Below, piece by piece: positions 1 through 7,195 of a DNA stretch of 64,000 nt. The position numbers and the translations under genes are program-made. Source of the DNA: JADJYF01 sp965278995 (lineage in GTDB: Bacteria > Pseudomonadota > Gammaproteobacteria > Ga0077536); the NCBI GenBank assembly GCA_965278995.1, contig OZ257136.1:4278001-4342000 (forward strand). Direction: 5' to 3'. Within the stretch, counting starts at the first letter, position 1, and every line of letters begins with the position of its first letter. A model generated the notes under the pieces. It saw only the letters and a program-made list of their open reading frames with translations. It ran no database searches and was not told the origin of the DNA.

Positions 1-106
1 GGTGCCGGCCGACGAGCGGACCTCATTCGAGACGCTGGTTCGCGATCTCGACATGCGTTTTGAAGACGAGACCGATAATCCATCCTATCGATTGTTTCTG
101 CAGTGA
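1..106 (+). CDS. ilvA: Threonine ammonia-lyase (IlvA), C-terminal fragment
   Basis: Only the last 34 codons before a TGA are in the window; the gene begins upstream. The tail (FEDETDNPSYRLFLQ) matches the end of the C-terminal ACT-like regulatory domain of biosynthetic threonine deaminase, which in E. coli ends DETNNPAFRFFLAG. The enzyme converts threonine to 2-oxobutyrate, the first committed step to isoleucine, and this domain binds the isoleucine/valine effectors. The assignment rests on this short tail, so a related ACT-domain protein is not excluded. Confidence 0.7.
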   Translation, partial: VPADERTSFETLVRDLDMRFEDETDNPSYRLFLQ

Positions 107-116
107 GGGTAGGTGT

Positions 117-791
117 ATGCCCGCTGTCCGCACAATGACACCGGATCACGCCACACGCGAAACGCTGTGCGAGGCGATGCGCGCACTCGTCGCGAACGGA
201 TTGAATCGCGGCACTGCCGGCAATCTGAGCGTGCGTACGGCGGAAGGGTTTCTCGTTACGCCGAGCGGTGTGAAACCGGCACGCCTGGTGCCCGAAGCAA
301 TCGTCCGGATGAGCGTAACGGGCGAAGTGCTCGATGCCAGCCAGCGGCCGTCCAGCGAGTGGCGCTTTCACAAGGATATTTACGTCACGCGCCCCGATGC
401 CGGCGCAGTCGTGCATGTGCATTCGGGCTATGCTGCTGCGCTCGCCTGCCGGCGGCTTGGCATCCCCGCTTTTCACTACATGATCGCAGTGGCCGGCGGC
501 GATTCGATCCGTTGCGCTACTTACGCGACTTTCGGCACGCAGGCACTATCCGATGCGGCGCTCGCCGCGCTGACCGACCGCCGTGCCTGCCTGCTCGCCA
601 ATCATGGCATCATCGCGCTCGGGCGGGACCTCGAGGCAGCGCTCGATCTCGCCGTCGAAGTGGAGGAGCTTGCCCGTCAATACACCCTGGCCAGTCTGCA
701 TGGTGCACCGGTACTGCTGAGTGCCGCCGAGATGCAGGAAGTCACGGAGCAATTCAAGGATTACGGTGGACGCCATGGCCAAGACAGCTAA
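117..791 (+). CDS. Class II aldolase/adducin family protein (fuculose-phosphate aldolase-like)
   Basis: 224 residues, the usual size of zinc-dependent class II aldolases such as L-fuculose-1-phosphate aldolase. Seen: phosphate-binding GTAGNLSVR (residues 32-40), TPSGV (48-52), catalytic Glu81 in SSEWRFH, and zinc ligands His100, His102 (HVH) and His163 (ANHG). The spacing equals E. coli FucA E73/H92/H94/H155. ATG at 117 is preferred over an earlier in-frame codon because a GAGGGTAGG-like RBS lies just upstream and it clears the ilvA stop. The 3' end overlaps the next gene by 17 bp, suggesting co-translation. The substrate cannot be told; L-ribulose-5-phosphate, methylthioribulose-phosphate or fuculose-phosphate type chemistry are all possible. 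Confidence 0.85.
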   Translation: MPAVRTMTPDHATRETLCEAMRALVANGLNRGTAGNLSVRTAEGFLVTPSGVKPARLVPEAIVRMSVTGEVLDASQRPSSEWRFHKDIYVTRPDAGAVVHVHSGYAAALACRRLGIPAFHYMIAVAGGDSIRCATYATFGTQALSDAALAALTDRRACLLANHGIIALGRDLEAALDLAVEVEELARQYTLASLHGAPVLLSAAEMQEVTEQFKDYGGRHGQDS

Positions 792-1236
792 AAAACCTGA
801 TGCGGTCGAGGAATTTCGCCAGCGACCGCTGTTCCACCTCGCTTTTCCCGTCGACGATCTCGACGCAGCGCGGCGGTTCTATGTCGATGTGCTCGGTTGT
901 CGTGTCGGTCGCACCGACGACCTCTGGATCGATTTCGATTTCTTTGGCTATCAGATCACGGCGCACAAGACGCCGCCACGCAAACTCGCTGGCGAAAACG
1001 CAGTCGATGGCCACGACATTCCGATACCGCATTTCGGTCTGATCATGAGCTGGGAAGACTGGCACCGCGCGGTCGACCACATGAGCTACATCGGCGTCGA
1101 GTTCCGCGTTCAGCCGCATGTACGATTCAAGGATGCTGTCGGTGAACAGGCTACGTTCTTTCTGCAGGATCCGGCCGGCAACTGCCTTGAGTTCAAGGCG
1201 TTCAAGGATCCCGCCGACGTTTTCCGCGTGGAGTGA
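775..1236 (+). CDS. VOC (glyoxalase/bleomycin-resistance/dioxygenase) fold protein
   Basis: 153 residues. The N-terminal LFHLAFPVDDLDAARRFY segment (residues 17-34) and the C-terminal FLQDPAGNCLEFKAF segment form the paired beta-alpha-beta-beta-beta halves typical of VOC proteins; His19 and the Glu in CLEFK are the usual metal-ligand positions. Start ATG 775 has GTGGA upstream and lies inside the aldolase reading frame, so the two are probably one transcript. The family includes glyoxalases, isomerases and ring-cleaving dioxygenases, so the reaction is unknown. Convergent with trpC, with only 16 bp between stops. Confidence 0.8.
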   Translation: MAKTAKKPDAVEEFRQRPLFHLAFPVDDLDAARRFYVDVLGCRVGRTDDLWIDFDFFGYQITAHKTPPRKLAGENAVDGHDIPIPHFGLIMSWEDWHRAVDHMSYIGVEFRVQPHVRFKDAVGEQATFFLQDPAGNCLEFKAFKDPADVFRVE

Positions 1237-1252
1237 CTCTGGCCCTATCAGG

Positions 1253-2047
1253 TCACTGCAAGAAAAACAGTTCCTGCAGCTTCGCGCCCGGATCTTCGGC
1301 GCGCATGAATGCCTCGCCAACCAGGAAGGCGTGAACGTCATGCGCGCGCAGACGTTCGACGTCGGCGCGTGTATGAATACCTGATTCAGTGACGACCATG
1401 CGGTCGGGCGGGATATCGCGCAGCAGACCGATAGTGGTATCGAGGTCGGTCACGAACCGCTTCAAGTCGCGGTTGTTGATGCCTATCAGCGGTGTGCGCA
1501 GGCGAAGCGCACGTTCGAGTTCGGTCCGATCGTGCACCTCGATCAGAATGTCGAGCCCGAGCTGGCGTGCAGCGGCGCTGAGTTCATCGAGTTCGGCATC
1601 GCTGAGGCAGGCAGCAATCAGCAGGATGCAGTCGGCGCCGAGTGCGCGCGCTTCGAATACCTGGTAAGGGTCGAGCATGAAATCCTTACGGATAACTGGC
1701 AGTTCGCATGCGCTGCGCGCTGCGACGAGATCGGCATCGGCGCCCTGAAAAAAGTGTTCGTCGGTCAAGACCGAGAGACAGGCCGCTCCGCCCCGTGCAT
1801 AACTCGCCGCAATCGCGGCCGGGTCGTAGTCCTTGCGGATGAGCCCTTTGCTCGGCGACGCTTTCTTGCATTCGGCAATGACAGCGGCCTCGCCGGCGGC
1901 CAGTCGTCGCGCCAGTGCGGCGAAGAAGCCGCGCGGTGCGCTAGCGCTGGCGGCCGCAGATTCAACCTGCGCAAGCGGCCGCGCAGTACGTCGAGCGGCT
2001 ATTTCCACGCGCTTGTGCGCAACAATTTCAGTCAGGATGTCGGACAT
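1253..2047 (-). CDS. trpC: Indole-3-glycerol phosphate synthase
   Basis: 264-residue monofunctional TIM barrel that closes the indole ring of CdRP in tryptophan synthesis. Seen: IAECKKASPSKG (57-68, catalytic Lys and phosphate-binding Ser), VIRKDFMLDPYQ, INNRDLK and VTESGI near the C-terminus, all family signatures. No TrpF domain is fused. The ATG at 2047 gives the conserved MSDILTEIVAHK start; upstream codons read toward trpD and are not conserved. Last gene of trpG-trpD-trpC, with a 17 bp gap after trpD. Confidence 0.95.
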   Translation of the reverse strand: MSDILTEIVAHKRVEIAARRTARPLAQVESAAASASAPRGFFAALARRLAAGEAAVIAECKKASPSKGLIRKDYDPAAIAASYARGGAACLSVLTDEHFFQGADADLVAARSACELPVIRKDFMLDPYQVFEARALGADCILLIAACLSDAELDELSAAARQLGLDILIEVHDRTELERALRLRTPLIGINNRDLKRFVTDLDTTIGLLRDIPPDRMVVTESGIHTRADVERLRAHDVHAFLVGEAFMRAEDPGAKLQELFFLQ

Positions 2048-2064
2048 GGAGCGCTCGCAGAAAA

Positions 2065-3090
2065 TCAGTGCGCGACAATTGCGCGGGTGAACTCGATGAA
2101 GCGATGAAATCGCGCGCACGCTTCGCCGTTTGCGATCACGGCGCGCGCGCGCTCAATACCGCTGCCGAGATCGGCCGTCATTCCGCCCAGATAGATGGCA
2201 GCACCGGCATTCAAGGCGACGATATCGTGTGCCGGACCGGGGTTGCCATCGAATACGTCATGAATGATGGCGAGACTCGCTGCGGCATTCGCCGCGGCGA
2301 GCGTACTGAGCGGCTGGCGCGTGATTCCGTAGTCGGTCGGCTCGATGGTATAGGTGCGTATCGCGCCGTCGTTCAATTCGGCCGCGTGAGTCGGACTTGC
2401 AATGCTGATTTCATCCATGCCGTCCTCGGCATGAACGACCATTGCGCGCGCAACGCCAAGACGGGCCAGTACCTGTGCCGCGCGCGGCACCCAGGCATCG
2501 TCGAACACGCCCATCAATTGCACCGAAGCGTTGGCCGGATTGGTCAGAGGACCCAGCACGTTGAACAGCGTGCGTGTACCGAGTTCGCGGCGCGGGCCTG
2601 CTGCGTGCCTCGTCGCGCCATGATGAGCAGGCGCGAACATGAACCCGACGCCGACTTCGCGCACGCAGCGCGCAACATCGGCCGCGGACAGGTCGATACG
2701 AGCACCGGCCGCCTCGAGTACATCTGCGCTGCCGCTGGCGCCGCTGGCCGCGCGATTCCCGTGTTTGGCGATGTAGCCGCCGGCCGCTGCGGTGACGAAC
2801 GCCGCGGCGGTCGAAATATTAAACGTGCCGATGCCGTCACCACCCGTGCCGCAGGTATCGATGAGCGGCGACACGCCGACGTCAACGTGGACGGCCAGCT
2901 CGCGCATGACACTTGCCGCTGCCGCGATTTCGTCGATGGTCTCGCCTTTCATACGCAGCGCAATCAACAGGCCCGCGATCTGAGCTGGCGTCGCGTCACC
3001 CGACATGATTACCTGCATCACGTCATGCATCTCGCCGAAGCTCAAGTCGTGGCCGGCGACGACGCCGCGGATGGCGCTCTGGATATCCAT
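2065..3090 (-). CDS. trpD: Anthranilate phosphoribosyltransferase
   Basis: 341 residues, full length. Transfers phosphoribosyl from PRPP to anthranilate. Seen: DTCGTGGDG PRPP-binding loop, FNISTAAAF, KHGNR, PAHHGATRHA and LFNVLGPLTNP motifs, and the DE pair in MDEIS used for magnesium binding. ATG 3090 (MDIQSAI) fits Pseudomonas-type proteins; a TTG at 3099 overlapping the trpG stop is an alternative that would add three residues. Tight spacing implies coupling to trpG. Confidence 0.95.
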   Translation of the reverse strand: MDIQSAIRGVVAGHDLSFGEMHDVMQVIMSGDATPAQIAGLLIALRMKGETIDEIAAAASVMRELAVHVDVGVSPLIDTCGTGGDGIGTFNISTAAAFVTAAAGGYIAKHGNRAASGASGSADVLEAAGARIDLSAADVARCVREVGVGFMFAPAHHGATRHAAGPRRELGTRTLFNVLGPLTNPANASVQLMGVFDDAWVPRAAQVLARLGVARAMVVHAEDGMDEISIASPTHAAELNDGAIRTYTIEPTDYGITRQPLSTLAAANAAASLAIIHDVFDGNPGPAHDIVALNAGAAIYLGGMTADLGSGIERARAVIANGEACARFHRFIEFTRAIVAH

Positions 3091-3095
3091 CGAAT

Positions 3096-3692
3096 TCAAG
3101 TTGCTGCGCGCTGATTCAGTTCGAAGAAGTTGCGCAGCATGTCGTGGCCGTGTTCGGTCAGGATTGATTCGGGGTGGAACTGCACGCCATGCACGGCGAG
3201 ATGGCGATGAGCAAGACCCATGATCTCGTCCATTCCGCCTTCTGACGTCTCGGTCCAGGCCGTGATTTCGAGGCTGGCCGGGAACGAGTCGTGTTCAGCC
3301 ACCAGCGAATGATAACGGGTGGCGGTGAATGGATTAGGCAGGCCGCGAAATACGCCCTCGCCGCGGTGATGAATCGCGGAGGTCTTGCCATGCATGACCT
3401 GGCGCGCGTGAACAACGCGCCCGCCGAAACCCTGGGCAATGCTCTGGTGCCCGAGGCATACGCCGAGCAGCGGGATCTCGCCGGATAGTTCGCGCACGAC
3501 AGCGAGCGAAACGCCGGCCTGATCTGGCGCACACGGCCCGGGCGAAATGATGATGAACTCCGGCGCCAGTGCCCGTATACCGCTGATATCGATGGCATCG
3601 TTCCGCACCACTTCGACCACCTGCCCCAACTCCCCACAATACTGCACGAGGTTGTAGGTGAAGGAGTCGTAGTTGTCGATCATCAGTAGCAT
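3096..3692 (-). CDS. trpG: Anthranilate synthase glutamine amidotransferase subunit
   Basis: 198-residue class I glutamine amidotransferase. Seen: MIDNYDSFTYN at the N-terminus, SPGPCAPDQAG, nucleophile Cys79 in LLGVCLGHQS, and the catalytic His/Glu in VQFHPESI. Supplies ammonia to TrpE for anthranilate formation and may also serve PabB. ATG 3692 is chosen because the protein then starts directly at the beta strand; AGGA lies about 10 nt upstream. The partner trpE is not next to it: the upstream neighbour is an unrelated divergent VPLPA-CTERM gene. Confidence 0.94.
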   Translation of the reverse strand: MLLMIDNYDSFTYNLVQYCGELGQVVEVVRNDAIDISGIRALAPEFIIISPGPCAPDQAGVSLAVVRELSGEIPLLGVCLGHQSIAQGFGGRVVHARQVMHGKTSAIHHRGEGVFRGLPNPFTATRYHSLVAEHDSFPASLEITAWTETSEGGMDEIMGLAHRHLAVHGVQFHPESILTEHGHDMLRNFFELNQRAAT

Positions 3693-3869
3693 GGAGAGGT
3701 ATCCTGGGCACCAGGCCGGCATTTTCTACCAGAACGGGTCGGTAATGCATCTGTGGCGGCAAATCGTGCTTCGGCTGCGTGGCGCACTGCGAAACGGGCC
3801 ATTGCATCCCGTCGGATTGCAAAGGTTCGATGGCGGGGAAGGAACTACGACGAAAGAGGTTCGTGGCGC

Positions 3870-4682
3870 ATGAAAATAATCGTACTTGCGTTAGTGGCTG
3901 TTATTGAGATTGCCGCTGCCGGTGGAGCAAAAGCGGCTCCCGTGACCTGGACGGTCGATGTCTCACTGAATAACAGCTTTTCCCCCGGGGATCCCGTAAC
4001 TGATGCCGAGCAGCTGACCGGTCATTTTACTTATGACTATGCTGCTGCGGCTTTTACCGATATCGGCCTTGTGATCAACGGCTCCAGTGGTGCGTTTGCG
4101 TATCACTTCGCGATCCCGCGATCTGGACCCTTCATCGTCGATTTTTTTGAGTCCGATCCGAACGTCGCTGATCTGAACGACGAAAGTTCGCTTGCGATCG
4201 GTTTCAATTTATCGACCGGGCTCCTGAATTTTTCGAACGCCCTCGGTTCGTTTCCACTCACCAATTTTGTGACTGATCCGCTGTATGTCGCGCAATCCAG
4301 TCGTCAGCAGTGCCTGAGCGCGGATTGCACGGTGACTTCGTCAATAATGACTGTTGCCCAGGCCGGAACGTTGAAAGGGACTGCTGTCCCTCTCCCCGCG
4401 ACGATTCTGCTCCTGTGCCCGGCGATTGGAATTCTGCATCGGGCCAGACGTCAGCAGGCGATTTGCATTCGTCGTTGTCGGCGCACCCCACATAAACCCG
4501 CAACGCCGCTCGCCAGCAGCATGATGCCAGCCGGCAACGGCACTGGACTCGCAACGAGCGGATACACTGTGCCGGATTCCGCCGATAAGCTGAAATTCGC
4601 TATCGGGGTCCCGAACCTGTCGGTCACGGCGATGCCACTCAGAATCGCGGTGTGCTCGAAAGAGGCATTCGCGTCGAGCTGA
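3870..4682 (+). CDS. VPLPA-CTERM (exosortase-sorted) surface protein with run-on C-terminus
   Basis: 270-residue ORF with good RBS (GAAAGAGG) before ATG 3870. Seen: signal peptide (residues 1-23, ending AKAAP), a Ser/Asn/Asp-rich beta-type body, and VPLPATILLLCPAIGILHR at about residues 172-190 followed by an Arg cluster, i.e. a VPLPA-type sorting tail. Such proteins are exported by Sec, cut by an exosortase (XrtD type is known for VPLPA) and surface linked. Odd: after the Arg cluster, where these proteins normally stop, the frame stays open for about 75 more codons, antisense to the 3' end of the next gene. This extension is Arg/Pro rich with no family resemblance, so the original stop seems to be lost. 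Function of the body unknown. Confidence 0.7.
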   Translation: MKIIVLALVAVIEIAAAGGAKAAPVTWTVDVSLNNSFSPGDPVTDAEQLTGHFTYDYAAAAFTDIGLVINGSSGAFAYHFAIPRSGPFIVDFFESDPNVADLNDESSLAIGFNLSTGLLNFSNALGSFPLTNFVTDPLYVAQSSRQQCLSADCTVTSSIMTVAQAGTLKGTAVPLPATILLLCPAIGILHRARRQQAICIRRCRRTPHKPATPLASSMMPAGNGTGLATSGYTVPDSADKLKFAIGVPNLSVTAMPLRIAVCSKEAFASS

Positions 4683-5407
4683 AAGAAGTCGGGCGGGTCG
4701 AGCCGGTTATAACTTCCGCCAGCGGAGACGGCGTGGTTCACACTGAGCTTGAACGGGACGCCAAAAGTAAACAGCATGGCGTCGGGACCATCGATGAACA
4801 ACGGATAGGTGCCAGCCGTATTCACTGACAGGGCCGCGCCAAATACGGAATCCAGGCTTACGCCTATTCCCAGATTGACGCCCGCCGATTCCGAGCCGTT
4901 TCCGCCAACAATAAATAGATCCGCAGTCGCGCCCCCAGTCACGGTGTAGGTCAACAGGAGTCTGCCCTGCCCGGTACCTCCAAGGATGGTCCAGGTATCC
5001 TCAAAACTGCCGAAAGCGTTGGCGGCATACACGCCGCCGAAAATGTCCCCGTGCTGCTCAACCCGGTGGTAGTGCGCGTAGCCGCGAAAGATGCCGTAAT
5101 CCTGCAGGGCTCCAGCGGAAGCCGACAGCTCAGTGCCGAAGCCATCCGACTGGAACGGTACGTTGATACCGGAGCCGACACCGCTACCGCCAATGATGAC
5201 GCCACCGTTACCACCTGAAGTCCCCGGCGAGCAGGAAAGTACAGGACGATCGACTGAACCCGTGTAACCGAAGCAGATGCGTGTCTCGGCCGAAATCGAG
5301 GCCGCGTTGACTGTGGACGTAAAAGTAATGGCAGTAACGCAAAGAATAAAGTTGACGGTACGGTGCAGGAAAGCCTGCGCCGCTCGTCTCTGGTGCAAAA
5401 GGGTCAT
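4451..5407 (-). CDS. VPLPA-CTERM (exosortase-sorted) surface protein
   Basis: 318 residues. ATG 5407 is preceded by GAAGAGA. Seen: basic N-terminus and hydrophobic signal peptide to about residue 35 (TVNAAS), a Gly/Ser-rich body containing two Cys near residues 45-59, and a C-terminal VPLPAGIMLLASGVAGLCG then RRQRR, a textbook tripartite sorting tail. The stop falls at the point where the convergent VPLPA gene has its own Arg cluster, so the 3' ends overlap by 232 bp. The body is not similar enough to known domains for a role; extracellular matrix or surface attachment is likely from the tail alone. Confidence 0.75.
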   Translation of the reverse strand: MTLLHQRRAAQAFLHRTVNFILCVTAITFTSTVNAASISAETRICFGYTGSVDRPVLSCSPGTSGGNGGVIIGGSGVGSGINVPFQSDGFGTELSASAGALQDYGIFRGYAHYHRVEQHGDIFGGVYAANAFGSFEDTWTILGGTGQGRLLLTYTVTGGATADLFIVGGNGSESAGVNLGIGVSLDSVFGAALSVNTAGTYPLFIDGPDAMLFTFGVPFKLSVNHAVSAGGSYNRLDPPDFFQLDANASFEHTAILSGIAVTDRFGTPIANFSLSAESGTVYPLVASPVPLPAGIMLLASGVAGLCGVRRQRRMQIAC

Positions 5408-5617
5408 GTGAAGTCTCTTCGATTGCGCACGGGGAAAGGGGACGCTTCAGATTGAAGCCAGCAACCGACCGTCGCGGCCGGTAACACAGCTTCGCACGTC
5501 TTTGGGCTGCAGCGCTATCGATAACGAAAAGCAGCAATCCAGATTCGCTTTGCACAACGCAAGATCAGACTATTCGTACCGCGATATTTCTCGGATGGTA
5601 AGCCGAGAAATCTGGTG

Positions 5618-5688
5618 TCGTGATCGCGCCGATGAGCGGCGTGGGAGTGCGAAGGACGGATACGTCCGCGCGATTGGCTGATTATCTG
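5618..5688 (-). repeat. attC-like imperfect palindrome, copy B
   Basis: Shares 50 of 56 bases (5629-5684) with copy A at 6696-6751. On the minus strand the left arm GCGCGGACG and right arm CGCCGCTC can pair with one extra A, as in integron attC sites. It begins with the TAA stop of the gene before it, as cassette recombination sites often do. The outer right core is degraded (GATCACG where copy A has GTTATGT), so this copy may be inactive. Confidence 0.55.
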
Positions 5689-6008
5689 TCACGTTGGTCC
5701 AGTTCCGTGAGAATTTGAACAGACAATAGATGCTCTGGGCTATCTGGTTTTGCGCAGAATAATTCTCGCCAGTCATTGTTATTTATTTCGAAATCTGTTC
5801 GCGCGCCATAGGCAGCCATATCTTTGTATTCGATATGTAGGATCACCTGCCCGGTGTCTGGGCCAGGAACCGTGTTTCTAAAGAGCCTGGCCGACTCCGG
5901 CATGCTTTCGCTAGTAAACTTTGGGCTCGCGGCCTCTTGCAATTTCGCCATGAAGTCCGTAAATCGGCCAGGTTTCACTTCGTAGATGAAACGAACGAGT
6001 ACACTCAT
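5682..6008 (-). CDS. Small protein, probable dimeric alpha/beta-barrel (ABM/NIPSNAP-like) fold
   Basis: 108 residues from ATG 6008 (GGAGG 8 bp upstream on the minus strand). It starts VLVRFIYEVKPGRFTDF, the beta strand plus amphipathic helix pattern of ferredoxin-like dimeric alpha/beta-barrel proteins, then has a central HIEYKDMAAYGA segment also common in that fold. No catalytic signature recognised, so no function is assigned. Its stop TAA is the first part of attC-like copy B, and it follows a PPOX-type gene after a 188 bp gap that holds no further gene. Probable passenger of an integron-like cassette. Confidence 0.55.
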   Translation of the reverse strand: MSVLVRFIYEVKPGRFTDFMAKLQEAASPKFTSESMPESARLFRNTVPGPDTGQVILHIEYKDMAAYGARTDFEINNNDWRELFCAKPDSPEHLLSVQILTELDQRDR

Positions 6009-6196
6009 TGCCGATTCCTCCAGACGTAGTCCAGTCTGCTTCTTTAGTAGATGGTAGTCATTCGGCAACTGTCCTCGCCGCACAGACGCCAGCGCTGGTC
6101 GTTCTCGAGGCCTGCGGTACCGCCCACCGGCACTGGTCGAACCTCATCGATGCAACGACATCAAGCTCGTCCCCGACCCTGCTAGCTCGTGCCAGA

Positions 6197-6619
6197 TTAA
6201 TTCTTGTCGGTGACCCAAGGTCCGATCCCAGTGATCCGCTGCACCGAGATGCGCATGGTATATCCGGGAGGGGAGCTTGCTGGAGGGAATGCAGAATCGG
6301 GTGCAAGATAGATATTCGCGAGTCGCCTCACTACTTCAGGCGCTCCTCCTTCTTGTACTCGCGCTTCCCCGTAGATTACGGCGTATTCTTGCAGCCCGAT
6401 TGCATTCTTTGTTGGAGAAGCGATAGACAGAGCTATCCGTGGGTCGCGACGTACATTCTTCAGCTTCACGTAGTCTTCAAAGTGCCCGGAGACAAGTTCT
6501 TCTCCATCTGCTTCGTACCAATTTACGGTCACCTGCGGCGAGCCATCGGGATTGATGGTCGTCAGGTGGCACATCGGCGCACCGGTTAGCAGGTCACGGA
6601 TCGTCTGGGGGATCTTCAT
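6197..6619 (-). CDS. Pyridoxamine 5'-phosphate oxidase-like (PPOX/F420-type) flavin-binding protein
   Basis: 140 residues, split-barrel fold. Seen: MKIPQTIRDLL helix, then CHLTTINPDGSPQVTVNWYEADGEEL, the usual first hairpin with the DG.P turn, followed by KLKNVRRDPRIALSI, which in the family binds the cofactor phosphate. This matches PPOX-class FMN/F420-dependent reductases rather than true PdxH. Substrate unknown. ATG 6619 fits the family N-terminus. Lies between the two attC-like sites in an AT-richer stretch, so it is probably acquired cassette cargo. Confidence 0.8.
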   Translation of the reverse strand: MKIPQTIRDLLTGAPMCHLTTINPDGSPQVTVNWYEADGEELVSGHFEDYVKLKNVRRDPRIALSIASPTKNAIGLQEYAVIYGEARVQEGGAPEVVRRLANIYLAPDSAFPPASSPPGYTMRISVQRITGIGPWVTDKN

Positions 6620-6685
6620 GTCAACGTAGGTCTCAGCGATTGGAATTCCTGCAACAAGACTAAATCAACGTACACTCGTCGTGCC

Positions 6686-6754
6686 ACATAACGTGCCGAT
6701 GAGCGGCGTTGGAGTGCGTAGCACGGAAACGTCCGCTCGATTCGCTGATTAGGC
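6686..6754 (-). repeat. attC-like imperfect palindrome, copy A
   Basis: Minus strand reads GCCTAATCAG at one end and CACGTTATGT at the other. The inner arms GAGCGGACGTT and CAACGCCGCTC, and GTGC/GCAC around a three-base loop, pair with one extrahelical A and a symmetric mismatch, which is the architecture of a folded attC bottom strand. The GTTATGT end fits the core-site position G^TT. The TAA stop of the gene at 6749-7132 lies inside the left core. Assigned from structure and duplication, not from a covariance search. Confidence 0.6.
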
Positions 6755-7132
6755 TGCGCTGCTGATCTGTTCAATGCACACATACTTTGCGTTCTTTGCC
6801 TCGGTTACGACAAGCTCAAGTAATACTTTATTGACGCCTTCGACTGGAACTACGCACTCAATGTGAGCTAATAGGCCGCTCGAATTCGCAGCGAAATACT
6901 TGACTGTTACTACCGGGCCCACTTCGAGATGCCTAAGGTGATTTTCGGGCCCTTCCGCTAGGCTTGCTAAGTAATCAGCTTCAATCGCAGATGCCGGTTC
7001 ACGTTCGAATGCGATTGCGTAGCCGAAACGTTCCGCCAAAACTGCGAATTGTCCAAATTGCAGCAATTCGGCTGCTTCCTTTCCTAAAGCTTTCAAGTAC
7101 GATTCGTTGAACTCGTTGCTAGAGAGATTCAC
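6749..7132 (-). CDS. Hypothetical cassette-type protein, 127 aa
   Basis: Starts with GTG at 7132 (no upstream ATG; weak AGG RBS). Acidic, soluble, no signal peptide or membrane segment; predicted alpha N-terminus then several beta strands. I do not recognise the family. Base composition differs from neighbours: 6841-6900 is 30/60 G+C while 7201-7260 is 39/60. The stop codon sits in attC-like copy A, which together with size and composition suggests an integron gene cassette passenger. Confidence 0.6.
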   Translation of the reverse strand: MNLSSNEFNESYLKALGKEAAELLQFGQFAVLAERFGYAIAFEREPASAIEADYLASLAEGPENHLRHLEVGPVVTVKYFAANSSGLLAHIECVVPVEGVNKVLLELVVTEAKNAKYVCIEQISSAA

Positions 7133-7165
7133 AAGCAGCCTATCAGTTAAGTAGAAACAACTGAA

Positions 7166-7195
7166 TCAGCTCAGCTCAGCTCAGCTCAGCTCAGC
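7166..7195. repeat. Six tandem copies of a TCAGC pentamer across a stop codon
   Basis: Plus strand 7166-7195 is TCAGC repeated six times. On the minus strand it reads AGCTGAGCTGA through the last codons and the TGA stop of the beta-lactamase-fold gene. Copies beyond the first stop are untranslated, so gain or loss of units downstream would not change the protein. Confidence 0.9.

Noticed and set aside
5570..5776. Small minus-strand ORF of 68 codons
   Set aside because: Overlaps the attC-like site and the 3' end of the 108-residue gene in another frame; no RBS or similarity.
7145..7151. GTTAAGT as an attI or third attC core
   Set aside because: Matches GTTRRRY only on the plus strand, opposite to the cassette orientation, and has no paired arms.
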